Origin: Halobacillus litoralis
GTDB lineage: Bacteria; Bacillota; Bacilli; Bacillales; Halobacillaceae
Length of the DNA stretch: 64,000 bases
Reading direction: 5' to 3'
Assembly (NCBI RefSeq): GCF_020524085.2
Contig: NZ_CP129016.1
Span: forward strand, 3,218,001-3,282,000
The notes beneath the pieces are model-generated. The model saw only the letters and a program-made list of their open reading frames with translations. It was not told where the DNA came from and made no database searches. The translations under genes were made by a program, and so were the position numbers. Shown one piece after another: positions 35,828 to 46,211 of this stretch (position 1 is its first letter; each line of letters starts with the position of its first letter).

Positions 35828-36337
35828 ATGTTGAATGAACTGTTACGAAACAACAAGGTGATTGCTATGATTCTTACCGTCTTCCGCATTTATCTAGGCT
35901 ATGCCTGGTTGACTGCTGGCATCGGAAAAATTACAGGCGGGTTTGAAGTGAGTGGTTTTCTGAATGGAGCCATTGCGAAGGCAGAAGGCGCGCACCCGGC
36001 TGTCCAGGGATGGTGGGCTGTATTCCTTGAACAATTCGCCCTTCCGAATCATGAATTTTTCGCTTTCATCGTCATGTGGGGAGAAGTTCTCGTCGGTATT
36101 GCACTTATTTTAGGATTATTCACGAACGTAGCTGCTTTCGGTGGCATTCTCATGAACTTCGCTTTCTTATTCAGCGGAACGGTCAGCACGAACCCACAGA
36201 TGGTTCTGCTCACGATCTTCCTTCTTGTTGCCGGTGCCAATGCCGGACGTTATGGATTAGATCGCTGGGTCTTGCCAATGCTCAAAAAACAAGGCACCAA
36301 ACTTCACATGGGAAGAGGAAGACTTGCTCATCAATAA
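35828..36337 (+). CDS. DoxX family membrane protein
   Basis: 169 residues with four helices and the DoxX pattern (FRIYLGYAWLTAGIGKITG, then GLFTNVAAFGGILMNFAF). Relatives include CatD-like proteins of thiol and quinone stress; the role here is open. The ATG at 35828 lies 8 nt after AAGGAG, whereas an earlier GTG overlaps that site. Confidence 0.85.
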   Translation: MLNELLRNNKVIAMILTVFRIYLGYAWLTAGIGKITGGFEVSGFLNGAIAKAEGAHPAVQGWWAVFLEQFALPNHEFFAFIVMWGEVLVGIALILGLFTNVAAFGGILMNFAFLFSGTVSTNPQMVLLTIFLLVAGANAGRYGLDRWVLPMLKKQGTKLHMGRGRLAHQ

Positions 36338-36343
36338 TACATC

Positions 36344-36375
36344 AAGCCCTATGTCACCGCGCATAGGGCTTTTTT
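36344..36375 (+). terminator. Terminator of the DoxX gene
   Basis: AAGCCCTATG pairs with CATAGGGCTT, followed by TTTT. Confidence 0.88.
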
Positions 36376-36454
36376 CGTTTATTTTACTTCTGGATGAGGT
36401 ATGATGATTTTATACATCATTCTTTTAAGGACCGTACGATGAAAGAGGTGTCCT

Positions 36455-37228
36455 ATGGCAAACTATATCTACCGTTTTTTTATTTTTTGGTACATATGTG
36501 GCGTGTTTTTAGTAACTTTCGACTGGCTGCCCCCCTGGCTCGAATGGGCGAACAGCGTTTTTTTAATTTCTGCCGGCATCGTCGCAGGCATTTATTTTAT
36601 TAAAATGTACGGTGTTGGGCGCGGGACCATCTACAGCTTGATCATCATTTTCGTCAGTATTTACGTAGAACACCTAGGTGTAGAATACAATTTCTTATTC
36701 GGTGCCTATCACTATACAGATAACTTCGGATTAAAAATTGTGGACACCCCCATTACCATTGGATTTGCATGGCTTTTGATTATCGGGTGCTCTCATGAAC
36801 TGGCCCGTATTCTATCGAAGGGATGGAGTCTTTGGGTCAGTCGGTTCATTTTTGTTGTCACAGGTGCGCTCGCAGCGGTGACGATGGACCTCATCCTTGA
36901 TCCAGTCTCCTTCAAGGTGAAGGAATATTGGATTTGGGAAGATCCTGACTTCTATTACGATATCCCTTTTTCCAACTTCTTTGGCTGGTTTGTTCTGGCT
37001 GCACTGTTTCACCTGATTTTCCTATTCATTCACAGGGATGTAGAAGAGAGAAACATCCATCCTTGGCCTGAAAGGATGGTCCTGACATTCGGTCTGATTA
37101 TATTCCTGTTTATATGTATCGCATTCACCGGACGGTTGTATGGGGCGATTACGTTCGTGAGTACCCTTACACTCTTATGGTATGGCTTGTACTTTTGGAG
37201 GAGATCAAATGTTTCAACCCGCACGTAA
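36455..37228 (+). CDS. CruF/DUF422-type carotenoid biosynthesis protein
   Basis: 257 residues with seven or eight helices. The pattern VEHLGVEYNFLFGAYHYTD and DLILDPV belongs to the carotenoid biosynthesis (DUF422) family, which includes the C50 hydratase CruF. In C30 producers its step is not settled. It is first of four plus-strand genes joined by overlaps, with AGAGGTG before the ATG. Confidence 0.8.
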   Translation: MANYIYRFFIFWYICGVFLVTFDWLPPWLEWANSVFLISAGIVAGIYFIKMYGVGRGTIYSLIIIFVSIYVEHLGVEYNFLFGAYHYTDNFGLKIVDTPITIGFAWLLIIGCSHELARILSKGWSLWVSRFIFVVTGALAAVTMDLILDPVSFKVKEYWIWEDPDFYYDIPFSNFFGWFVLAALFHLIFLFIHRDVEERNIHPWPERMVLTFGLIIFLFICIAFTGRLYGAITFVSTLTLLWYGLYFWRRSNVSTRT

Positions 37229-37871
37229 AACGTCATGGATAGAGTGGGGTTTCACCCGTTTCAACCGTTTATTTTTAAACTATCATTTCAACAATATTCT
37301 AATCCAGCCCCCTTCTTCCGTACCTGATGAGAAGACCCTTTTTCTTATCAATCATTCGACATGGTGGGATCCGCTATTTATTTTTTACATCAACGATCGT
37401 CTCGTAAAGTCAGACGGATATGGCATGATGCATGAAGAGGGCATTCGCCGCTTTCCTTTCTTTCGGAGAATTGGAGCTTATTCAGTGAACGGTGATGATC
37501 GCCGCCATTTAGTGCAATCATTACATTATAGCAAGCGTTTGCTAGAAGAGGACAAAACGGTGTGGATCTTTCCTCAAGGGAATGAACAGCCCCTCGAGAA
37601 GAGACCGCTTGAATTTTTTTCAGGCATCAGTTACCTTACTCAGCGATGTCCAGACATAAAAGTCGTACCTGTTTCCCTATACTATGCGCTTGAGCATACG
37701 AAAAAGCCGAATGCCTACATACGACTGGGAGATGCTCTCCCCCCACTGGAATACGAGGGCCTCTCCAGAAAAGAGATGACACGATATTTTGAAGAGTCGG
37801 CAACCAAACAGCTGGATCAATTACGGCAGGACGTCATTGAAGAAAATCTTCAATCCTTTAAAAAATTGTAA
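37209..37871 (+). CDS. PlsC-like acyltransferase of carotenoid modification
   Basis: 220 residues with the acyltransferase motif HSTWWD (His49 to Asp54) and FPQGNEQP. By position, between carotenoid genes, it probably acylates the sugar of a glycosyl carotenoid, the step done by CrtO in staphyloxanthin synthesis, though by a different family. The start at 37209 follows GGAGGAGATC and overlaps the previous gene by 20 bp. Confidence 0.8.
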   Translation: MFQPARKTSWIEWGFTRFNRLFLNYHFNNILIQPPSSVPDEKTLFLINHSTWWDPLFIFYINDRLVKSDGYGMMHEEGIRRFPFFRRIGAYSVNGDDRRHLVQSLHYSKRLLEEDKTVWIFPQGNEQPLEKRPLEFFSGISYLTQRCPDIKVVPVSLYYALEHTKKPNAYIRLGDALPPLEYEGLSRKEMTRYFEESATKQLDQLRQDVIEENLQSFKKL

Positions 37872-37888
37872 TGGAAGGGGGAATCGTC

Positions 37889-38998
37889 ATGTCGCTATTT
37901 TTTATTCTCTTGATCATGACCATCGTTTTGAATGTGTGGACGATTTATAACAGTCTCTTCCTTTATCCTTTATCTGCGAAAAGAGAGCCGGAAGACCAGC
38001 CATTTGTTTCGCTACTCGTACCGTTAAGAAACGAAGCAGGCAATGTGGAGGGGCTGATCCGGTCGTTGCGTTCGCTTACTTATCCCGACTTGGAAGTGAT
38101 CCTGCTTGATGATCATTCGGAAGATGGAACATTAGATAAGCTCAACGAACAGGTGGCAGATGATGAACGTTTTTCTGTGATTCAAGGAAAAGAGCTTCCG
38201 GAAGGCTGGAACGGGAAAGTTCATGCGTGTCACCAGCTCTCCCAGGCCGCTAATGGCGAATGTTACTTATTCCTTGATGCCGATGCGCGTGTCGCTCCTG
38301 GCACCATTCAACAAGCGCTCGCCATGATGCAGCAGAAAAAAGCGAGCATGTTAAGCGGATTTCCGAATTACCCGAATAACCATTTTCTCAGTCATATGCT
38401 CGTCCCGCTTCAACATATGGTCGTCCTGCTCCACCTCCCCCTGTTCGTCGCCAACCACACGAAGAAGCCGATGTTCACGGCTGCGTGCGGGATATTTATC
38501 ATAATTGATAGAAAAGCATATGAAGCGATCGGAGGTCATGCATCCGTCAAAGACTCTCTGGTCGAAGACGTACATATTGCGAGAGAAGTGAAAAAACACG
38601 GGTACAAGATGATTCTCGCCAACATTACAAAATCCGTCCTTTCCTATATGTATGTTTCTGGTAAGGAGACGTGGGAAGGCTTTAAAAAAAATGTGTACAC
38701 AGGTATTGGTCGATCAGTGGGTATGGTCCTGTTCCTGACCTTATTTTATGCTGTTGTTTTCTTAGCCCCCGCCTGCTTTGCCATAGTCGGATTGGTTACC
38801 GGTGATTTTGCCTTTTTACTTCCGTACCTTTTGACAGTTGCGTTCAAGATGTACGTGGACGCACGGACAGGTCATCCGTTATGGCTTTCCTTCCTCCTGC
38901 CCGTTGCGGTTGTACTCCTGATTTCGATTATGATGGCGTCTATGTTTGTACATAAACGAGGGGAAAAATACCAATGGAAAGGGAGGTTCTATCAATGA
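37889..38998 (+). CDS. CrtQ-like glycosyltransferase family 2
   Basis: 369 residues: an N-terminal helix, a GT2 domain (PLRNEAGNVEGL, LLDDHSEDGT, FLDADARV, EDVHIAREVKKHG) and C-terminal helices. It resembles CrtQ, which glucosylates the carboxylated C30 carotenoid. The start at 37889 follows AAGGGGGA. The stop overlaps the next gene by 4 bp. Confidence 0.82.
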   Translation: MSLFFILLIMTIVLNVWTIYNSLFLYPLSAKREPEDQPFVSLLVPLRNEAGNVEGLIRSLRSLTYPDLEVILLDDHSEDGTLDKLNEQVADDERFSVIQGKELPEGWNGKVHACHQLSQAANGECYLFLDADARVAPGTIQQALAMMQQKKASMLSGFPNYPNNHFLSHMLVPLQHMVVLLHLPLFVANHTKKPMFTAACGIFIIIDRKAYEAIGGHASVKDSLVEDVHIAREVKKHGYKMILANITKSVLSYMYVSGKETWEGFKKNVYTGIGRSVGMVLFLTLFYAVVFLAPACFAIVGLVTGDFAFLLPYLLTVAFKMYVDARTGHPLWLSFLLPVAVVLLISIMMASMFVHKRGEKYQWKGRFYQ

Positions 38999-40468
38999 AA
39001 GTAGCCATCATCGGGGGCGGACTCGGCGGCTTATCTGCTGCTGTGACCCTCGCAAAACATGGAGTGGACGTGAGGCTGTTCGAAAAAAATGAACACTTTG
39101 GCGGAAAAATGATGAGCGTCGATGAATCTGGATTCCATTTTGATTTTGGTCCCAATACGATCACGATGCCTGAAGTGTTTCAGGACGTCATTCGTCAAGG
39201 GGGACTTGAACCTCGTGAGGAGCTTCCTTTTGCAAAAATCGTCACCCACACGAGAAATGAGTTTTACGATGGAACGACTTTTGATTTTTCCACAGATCAA
39301 ACGTATATGAAACGGCAGCTTGAAAGAATGGATCCTAAAGGTCATGTCATGTATGAAGATTTTCTTATAGAAATCGAACGCTTGTACCACCTGTCCCAAA
39401 AGCACTTTTTACACAGGACCTTCAATGGGTGGCTCGACTACCTTTCCCCCTCTCTAGCGAAAAGCATGACGAAGGTACGTCCGCTTGAATCGATGGACCA
39501 CTTTTTCAGACGGTATTTTTCAAATCCGAAGATCATTCAATCATTAAACCGGTATTCCACCTACATCGGATCCAACCCTTATCAAGCACCAGCCACGTTC
39601 AGTATGATTGGTCATCTTGAGTGGAATGATGGGGTGTATTTTGTCCGCGGGGGTAACACACGGATTGCAGATCGGTTCGTTAAAGCGGCGGAGAACGTCG
39701 GTGTCCACCTGTACAGCGGAACCAAAATAAATCATATCCTTCACGAGAATCAAAGAGTGACGGGAGTCGAAACAGAAGATGGCGAGCGCTATGAGGCGGA
39801 CCATGTTATCTTGAATGGAGACCTCCTCCATTCCGTTCCGGAGTTGATCGATTCGGAACAGAGACGCAACATGACGAATCGGAAGTTGAAAGGCTACGAT
39901 CCTTCCATTTCTGCCTTTGTCATTATGGCTGGACTGGATACGAAACTCAGCCGTTTGAAGCACCATCATTTGTTTTTCTCGAAGGACTATAAAAAGGAAT
40001 TCAATGTTTTAAAAAGCGGCTATTACGCTGACGATCCGACGATCTACATTTGCACTTCTTCCAAATCGGATTATTCTGTCTCATCTCAAGGGGATAACTG
40101 TTTTATCCTTGTCAACGCTCCCGCGCTCAATGAAAAAGACGGATACGATAAACAAGGCTATAAAAACCACATTTATGATCGACTTCAGGAAGCAGGCGTT
40201 CCTATCAAAGATCATATCCAGGTGGAAAAAGTCTGGGATCCAGCGGATATCCAAAGTCATTTCGGTGCTTATCGAGGATCGTTATACGGGCCGTCTTCAA
40301 ACCGCCGGTCGCAGGCTTTCATGAGACCCTTCAATAAATCTCAGGACCTTGATGGTCTCTGGTTTTGTGGAGGGGAGTACACACCCGGGCGGCGGGTCTC
40401 CGATGGTCGTTTTGAGCGGACAGAACGTCGCCAACGAAATTCTCGGAAAGATTGTCCAAATCGAATAA
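38995..40468 (+). CDS. crtN: CrtN-family carotenoid desaturase/oxidase, frameshifted at 3' end
   Basis: 490 residues after repair. The N-terminal FAD motif is VAIIGGGLGGLSAAVTLAKHG, followed by FDFGPNTITMP. One extra G in GGGG at 40372-40375 sends the frame into an unrelated tail that runs to 40578. Without it the protein ends GLWFCGGSTHPGGGSPMVVL and so on to a TAA at 40466-40468, the normal CrtI/CrtN C-terminus. Paralogues in C30 pathways act as desaturase, terminal oxidase or aldehyde oxidase; beside the glycosyl- and acyltransferase genes, an oxidase role is plausible. Confidence 0.87.
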
Positions 40469-40510
40469 CACCTCCTCTTTTCAGGCAAGCTAAAACGGGA
40501 GGTGTCCGGA

Positions 40511-40672
40511 ATGGAGAAGAACAAACGCAACCAACCGAGAAAAGAAGAAAAAAGGCCGATGAATCCCATAACCAATGACCTTGGTGTCGATCAGGATGAA
40601 CAGGCGATGAATGGCGATTATGGCATGCTTGAGACGGAAGAAGAAGATCGCCAGCACAACCATAACAAATAA
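40511..40672 (+). CDS. Small acidic hydrophilic protein
   Basis: 53 residues, highly charged (starts MEKNKRNQPRKEEKRP, ends DRQHNHNK), not recognised. GGGAGGTGTCCGG lies directly before the ATG and a terminator follows. It is 42 bp after the repaired crtN stop, so it may be last in the plus-strand operon. Its codons overlap the artefactual tail of the frameshifted crtN. Confidence 0.65.
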   Translation: MEKNKRNQPRKEEKRPMNPITNDLGVDQDEQAMNGDYGMLETEEEDRQHNHNK

Positions 40673-40705
40673 AAAAGAGGGAAGCGCCATGCTTCCCTCT
40701 TTTTT
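40671..40705. terminator. Bidirectional terminator
   Basis: AAAAAAGAGGGAAGC pairs with its complement around GCCAT, between convergent genes. Confidence 0.9.
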
Positions 40706-41934
40706 AATCATCCAAAGATAAGGTTTCATCCATTCTAAAAAGTGCATGGATGCCAGATAATACCGGAAGCGCCCCAACGATCCCGATCGCCCACGTAACG
40801 GATAAGACATCCGTGAAAACTCCTGCGAGTATCGCTCCGAATGCATAGCCGCTGTCGCGCCAAAAACGGTAAACTCCCATAGAAGAGGCTCTCCATTCCG
40901 GACGTGCCACATCACTGATCGAGGCTAGGATGGTTGGGTAAACCATTGCCGTACCGATTCCTAAGAAGAGGGCTCCGGTCAGCCACATGCTATACGTTTG
41001 AACGAGGAGAATAAACCAGAGAGCAAGCCCTTGAAGCAGCATTCCTGTCACAATCAGCTTCTTTCTGCCGATTTTGTCACTCCATATGCCTGTGAATAAT
41101 TGAAAGAATCCCCAAGCGGCAGGGTACAACGCGACCACTGTCCCTACTTGCCCCACACTCAGTCCGCCTGCACTCAGAAATATAGGAAACAACCCCCCAG
41201 GCCATTCCATCTTTCAAGTTCGTCGTCAGACCAGCCAGACTGCTGCTCGATAAGTTTTTATTTTTCCATGTGGTTTGCTTAAAGACCTCTTTTGTAGAAA
41301 AAGCAGCAATCGTGTCTTTCTTTTTCACCTGGCTTTGAACATGCTTTTCTGTATCTTCAGCGAACCATGATAAGAAAAAACCTATGAGAACGAGTACGAT
41401 TCCGATATAGAAAGGTTCTGGTGTGAGCGAATAACGAGACGCCACGTAACCTGAAACGGCGGCCATTACAGCGACACCAATGTAACCCGCGAATTCATTA
41501 AATCCGACCGCTAAACCTCTTTGTTCAGGTTTAGCAAGGTCCACCTTCATATTGACCGTCATTGACCACGTAAGGGCCTGATTGATTCCAAGGAAAATAT
41601 TCGCTACGACGATCATCCACCATGCCTCAGCGAAAATGACAAGCAGAGGCACGACCATACCGATGAACCAGCCACCTAAAAGCACGCGTTTTCTCCCCCA
41701 CCGGTCCGCCATGTTTCCCGCGAAAAAGTTCATCATCGCTTTTGAAAAACCGAAGCTGACGATAAAAGAAAGGGCGGCACTTGTTGAAGCCATTCCATAA
41801 AGCTCTTCTCCGAGAATCGGCAAAATGGTTCGTTCTAAACCGACCATTGAACCGACAAAAAAGTTAATGATAACAAGAAGCGAAAATGTAAGCAGATTGG
41901 CTTTCACCCCTAAACGGATCTGGGTGGGTTTCAT
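40704..41934 (-). pseudogene. MFS transporter, frameshifted
   Basis: Two frames make one 409-residue, 12-helix MFS protein. The first covers the N-terminal half (MADRWGRKRVLLGG motif A) and breaks at KDGMAWG. The second resumes LFPIFLSAGGLSVGQVG and has SDKIGRKKLIVTG. One extra base in the C6 run at 41193-41198 explains it. It lies between the two carotenoid arms but has no known tie to them. Confidence 0.82.
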
Positions 41935-42023
41935 TTTTCCCCTCCTCTCTGTATTTGGAACTTTCCATAGAGACCATCATACTACATAGGGTATATTTTT
42001 CAAGACATCCCAATTAAACAGGA

Positions 42024-42055
42024 AAAAAGCAAAGGGCTGGATCCCTTTGCTTTTT
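42024..42055. terminator. Terminator after the small frameshifted gene
   Basis: AAAAAGCAAAGGG pairs with CCCTTTGCTTTTT around a 6-nt loop. Confidence 0.85.
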
Positions 42056-42092
42056 ATACCGGCTTGTTATAGCTTTCTACATAGAAGATGGG

Positions 42093-42237
42093 TTATAAAA
42101 GACGAATATGCGTAATTTTGGCCTGCGGGTTATTTTTCAAATGACTTTCCCGTGCTTTTTCTTTATGCGATGCATAGACGGGGACTTGTTTGACTACCCC
42201 TGATTGCCTGGTAATAGATTAAATATTTTTCTGCCAT
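42093..42237 (-). pseudogene. 47-residue small protein, frameshifted
   Basis: MAEKYLIYYQAIR leads in one frame; a second frame continues VVKQVPVYASHKEKARESH and ends ITHIRLL. One extra base in CCCC at 42197-42200 joins them. The ribosome site GGAAAGG lies some distance upstream, and a terminator follows 38 bp past the stop. I do not recognise the family. Confidence 0.55.
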
Positions 42238-42370
42238 TCTACTCTACCTTTCCTGAATCTTTGTTGATACAAGTATTCGCAGGAGTGGACAGGAATATAC
42301 ATGGATCGTCTTTGGAGCGGTGAAGCCGGGTTTGCGCGCGAATCCCGCAAAGAAGGCGTGATTTGCTCAG

Positions 42371-42417
42371 AAAAAAAAGCAGCATCACTGCATGTCTGCA
42401 ATGATCTGCTTTTTTTT
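42371..42417. terminator. Terminator overlapping the crtM 3' end
   Basis: AAAAAAAAGCAG (42371-42382) and CTGCTTTTTTTT (42406-42417) close a stem with further pairing inside (ATCA/TGAT, TGCA/TGCA). The repaired crtM stop codon lies within the stem. Confidence 0.8.
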
Positions 42418-43222
42418 CTTGGTCGGTCACATAATTGCGATGGTTGAACACGTGATATCCGTTTTTTCTTACAGTCGGGAGAATGGCCCGATACATTTTG
42501 GCAGCGCCTCCTACCGGTGTTCTTGAGTATAACGGATAATCCGGTAATGTTTTCATCGCCTTGTCGTAGTAGGCTTCAGCCTCAGTGGCCAACTCTTCCC
42601 ACATATTGATGAATGCCTGATTGACCTTTTTCTCTTTCAAGTCAAAAAAAGTGTAACCATGACGATCCATCACATCTTGTGGTAAGTAAATGCGGTCAAT
42701 TTCCATGTCCTCACCTATATCTCGTAGTATGTTGGTGATTTGCATGGCGTAGCCGAGCTCTATGGCCCCTTGGCGGAGAGCACCGACTTTTCCTGGAGCG
42801 ATGACAGGCAGAAGCATTAGACCGACGGTGCTTGCAACATGATAGCAATATTCTAACAAATCTTCTTTCGTACGTATGGTGGTGGGGTACAGGTCCATGC
42901 GTTGACCTTTGATCATGTCATAATAAGGCTCGGGATCGATAGAGAAATTTCTAAACACATCATCGAGCGCGATCCAGGAAGGGTCGTTGAGTTCGAGCTT
43001 GCCCTCCATGAATTGATCGAATTGCTGAGAGAAAATTTCTAGTTCTGCTTTTGGTTTAAGTCCTTCATCTACGATATCATCTACGCGACGGCAAAAGGCA
43101 TATATCGCCCAAACCGCTCTTTTCTGCTGTTTGGGCAGCATAGCGAATGCTTTTGAAAACGTTTTGGAATGCTTTTCAATTACTTTGCGACAATGATCGT
43201 ATGCTTGGTTCAAGTCCGTCAT
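42385..43222 (-). CDS. crtM: CrtM, dehydrosqualene/phytoene synthase, frameshifted at the last codons
   Basis: 278 residues after repair. The two Asp-rich motifs are [10 protein letters not shown] and [18 protein letters not shown], and the N-terminus is typical ([24 protein letters not shown]). In C30 producers it condenses two farnesyl-PP into dehydrosqualene. As written, one extra base in the T8 run at 42410-42417 replaces the end ([10 protein letters not shown], stop) with a 54-residue tail to 42239. The ATG at 43222 follows GAGGTG and abuts the crtN stop. Confidence 0.88.
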
Positions 43223-43224
43223 CA

Positions 43225-44700
43225 CTAAACACCTCGCTTGTAATTATGCCTTTCTTTGACCCTATATTGCAAATAATCTGCCAACAATTTTGCTCCTTGC
43301 ATGACAATGGGAACGCCCCCTCCTGGATGAATCGAAGCTCCAACCGCGTACACATTGCCTAATGCATACGGCTGCAACTGTGGCCGGAACACACCGGATT
43401 GAAAAAGGGTGGGGGCAATTCCAAAGCTTCCTCCTGCATACAAGCCTTCACGCTCCGCATCTTCTGGAGTTCGAATGTGCTGCCATTCGATATGATTTCT
43501 CAAACCTGGAAAACCGCGTGACTCCATTTCATCGATGACGCTCTCGATCAATTGGTCTTTCTTCTCCCAATCCACGGACTCTCCTGTAGGAACAGGAATC
43601 AATGTGTAGAGCACCCCTTTTCCTTCAGGAGCGAGCGAAGGATCAACTAAGGAGGGGTGGAAGGTATAAAACGATGGATCATCCGGCAGTTGCTTTTCCA
43701 CAAACACTTGCCGCATATGTCTGTCAAAATCATGAGACATGAAAAACTGGTGGATGGAGTCGTTTTCATAGGTGCGGTCCAGTCCCATATAGAGCAAGAG
43801 ACAACCTGAGGAAGGGGTATATTTACGTTGAAGCTGTTTATCAGCTGGCATGATTTTGTCCATGAGAGGAAAATCCCCATTCAAAATCAGCTCATCGAAC
43901 TTAACTTTTTCTCCTCCAACGGTTATGGACTCTGCTCTATCCTTCCTTGTTTCCACACCTTCTACAGGTCTTCCTTTATAGATTTGCACGCCTCTCTTTT
44001 CCAACTCTTCCTCAATGATTTCAACAAGGTGAGCATAGCCGCCTTTCATGTACCAGATGCCGTGCTCATGTTCACTGTAAGACACGAGCGAGTACATCGC
44101 CGGCGATTGTTCTGGGTGACCTCCGATGTACAACGTTTGTAGCGTGTAGGCTTCCACGAGACGCTCATCGTCAAAGTAACTGCGCATCATTTTCTTTACG
44201 TTCTGGTAAGCTTTCAACTTGATCAATGTTTTCAAGTTTTTGCGGGAGAAAAACGTTCGTTTGTCGACGAATGACTTTTCGAGAAACTGAGCTTTCCCCT
44301 GCATAAAACGGGCCCGCATATCATTTAAAAACCGGTCGAAATGCCTTTCATTGCCAGGAAACTTTTCCTTCAGTTCTGCTTTTTGTTTTTCAGCATCGGA
44401 ATATTTATTGAAGGTCGTGCCGTCAGGGAAATGAATATTATAAAGAGGATCGCATGGAATCAATGGAATACGGTCCCTTGAAATGCCTCCTTCTTCTAAA
44501 ATACTTAGGAGCATATCAGGAAGAAGAACAATCGTAGGGCCCTGGTCGATTTTAAACTCGCCATGCCGTTCGAAAGTAAGTCTGCCTCCAAGCACGTCTT
44601 TCTTTTCATAAATGGAGATATCCCTATCTGGGTCGTTGGATAAATGCAGGGCCGTTACAAGTCCCCCAATACCTCCACCGACAATTGTCGTCTTAGTCAT
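43225..44700 (-). CDS. crtN: CrtN-family carotenoid desaturase, middle gene of the minus arm
   Basis: 491 residues with FAD motif [32 protein letters not shown] and C-terminal [16 protein letters not shown]. It lies between another crtN and crtM with 4-bp and near-zero spacing. In C30 clusters one such protein desaturates dehydrosqualene to diapolycopene or diaponeurosporene. The start at 44700 follows GAGGAGGTG; the frame is open 36 codons upstream inside the preceding gene. Confidence 0.88.
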   Translation of the reverse strand: MTKTTIVGGGIGGLVTALHLSNDPDRDISIYEKKDVLGGRLTFERHGEFKIDQGPTIVLLPDMLLSILEEGGISRDRIPLIPCDPLYNIHFPDGTTFNKYSDAEKQKAELKEKFPGNERHFDRFLNDMRARFMQGKAQFLEKSFVDKRTFFSRKNLKTLIKLKAYQNVKKMMRSYFDDERLVEAYTLQTLYIGGHPEQSPAMYSLVSYSEHEHGIWYMKGGYAHLVEIIEEELEKRGVQIYKGRPVEGVETRKDRAESITVGGEKVKFDELILNGDFPLMDKIMPADKQLQRKYTPSSGCLLLYMGLDRTYENDSIHQFFMSHDFDRHMRQVFVEKQLPDDPSFYTFHPSLVDPSLAPEGKGVLYTLIPVPTGESVDWEKKDQLIESVIDEMESRGFPGLRNHIEWQHIRTPEDAEREGLYAGGSFGIAPTLFQSGVFRPQLQPYALGNVYAVGASIHPGGGVPIVMQGAKLLADYLQYRVKERHNYKRGV

Positions 44701-46181
44701 ATCGGCTGCACCTCCTCTTCCCTGATCCATCCCGTCGTTATCCTTGCAGATTCCAGAATGGTCGGCAACCCGCTTCCTGGATGGGTTCCACCACCGACGA
44801 GCCAGCAATGATCTAGCTCCTGAAACCTGTTGTGCGGTCTGAAGTACATCATTTGAGAAAGCTGGTGACCGAGGCTGAACGTAGCACCCTGATGCACAAA
44901 ATGGTCAGTCTGCCATTGCTTCGGAGTAAGGACTTTCTCTTCGACGACGTGGCTGCGGATATCGGTAAACCCTGTCTTTTTCTCAATTTCATCGTAGATC
45001 AACGATTTGAATGTTTCCTGCTTATCGTCCCAGTCGATCTCCGAATAATTGTTCGGCACTGGAGCTAAGATATAGACGGCCGAATGCCCCTCGGGTGCGA
45101 GCGTCGGGTCGGTCACGCTTGCGTTATGGATATAGATGGATGGTTCATCGGACAACACGAGGTCTTTCGTCATTTCATTTACATTCTTCTGGTAGTCTTC
45201 TGCAAAGAGAATGGTATGGTGTGGCATATCGTACACCTTGTCAAGACCGACATAGATCATAAATGTCGAGCAGGAAAATTTCTTCTTCTGGAGTTTTTGT
45301 TTGGAGTGGCGGCGCAGGACCCCGTCATCAACTAAACGGGTCATCGCTTCAGCAAAATCCGCATTGATAATGTATTCATCCGCATATACCGTTTCCCCGG
45401 AATCGAGCACAAGCCCGGTAATCTCCTTGCCTGATACGTTGATTTTTTGGACGCCTTCATTCAAATGAATCTGTCCTCCGTGCTCTTCCGTCACTTTTGC
45501 CATCGCTTTCGAGAGTTGATTGACCCCACCGATCGGGTGGAACACTCCCCATTCATGTTCCATATACGAAAGAATGGAAAAGGCTCCCGGACATTCCCAC
45601 GGAGACATACCTAAGTATTTCGCCTGGAACGTAAAAGCGATTTTTAAACGTTCATCTGTAAAGTAGTCGGAAAGGACGTCATAGACTGATTTTCCGAGTG
45701 AGAGTTTCGGCAAAGCCTTCAGCGCCCGCTTACTCATATAATCGGTAAGCTTATTATGTTTGGTTTGCAAAAGCGGCATGAGCGCCTGCATTTTCTCCCG
45801 TGTGTCCTTCATGAAGTTTACATATCCGGACTCATTGCCCGGGAAATGCTCTGCAATCACATCCAGCATTTTTTCCCGTTCCCGGTACATCGGTACTCTT
45901 TTTCCGTCGAACTGAAGTTCATACATGGGGGAAAGTTCTTTCAAATCCATGTAGTCGTGAACATCTCTCCCTGACATTTCGAAGATCTCCTCCATAATCT
46001 GGGGCATACTCAAAAATGTCGGGCCGATATCAAATGTGTACTCCCCGAGTGAAAAATGACCGTTCCTCCCACCCACATAGGATTGTTTTTCATAGACATG
46101 AACGTCATAGCCTTTAGCTGCAAGGATCATTGCTGAGGCTAAACCTCCAGGTCCTGCTCCGATTATGGCGATCTTTTTCAT
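44697..46181 (-). CDS. crtN: CrtN-family carotenoid desaturase/oxidase, first gene of the minus arm
   Basis: 494 residues with FAD motif IAIIGAGPGGLASAMILAAKGYDV, YTFDIGPTFLSMP and C-terminal GGGTHPGSGLPTILESARI. It is the lead gene of crtN-crtN-crtM and follows a promoter bearing three 11-bp direct repeats (46212-46240). The ATG at 46181 is 6 nt after AAGGTGG. Which of the three CrtN proteins is desaturase and which oxidase cannot be told from sequence here. Confidence 0.88.
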   Translation of the reverse strand: MKKIAIIGAGPGGLASAMILAAKGYDVHVYEKQSYVGGRNGHFSLGEYTFDIGPTFLSMPQIMEEIFEMSGRDVHDYMDLKELSPMYELQFDGKRVPMYREREKMLDVIAEHFPGNESGYVNFMKDTREKMQALMPLLQTKHNKLTDYMSKRALKALPKLSLGKSVYDVLSDYFTDERLKIAFTFQAKYLGMSPWECPGAFSILSYMEHEWGVFHPIGGVNQLSKAMAKVTEEHGGQIHLNEGVQKINVSGKEITGLVLDSGETVYADEYIINADFAEAMTRLVDDGVLRRHSKQKLQKKKFSCSTFMIYVGLDKVYDMPHHTILFAEDYQKNVNEMTKDLVLSDEPSIYIHNASVTDPTLAPEGHSAVYILAPVPNNYSEIDWDDKQETFKSLIYDEIEKKTGFTDIRSHVVEEKVLTPKQWQTDHFVHQGATFSLGHQLSQMMYFRPHNRFQELDHCWLVGGGTHPGSGLPTILESARITTGWIREEEVQPI

Positions 46182-46211
46182 AACCATCCACCTTCTCTCC
46201 TGAACTTCTAC

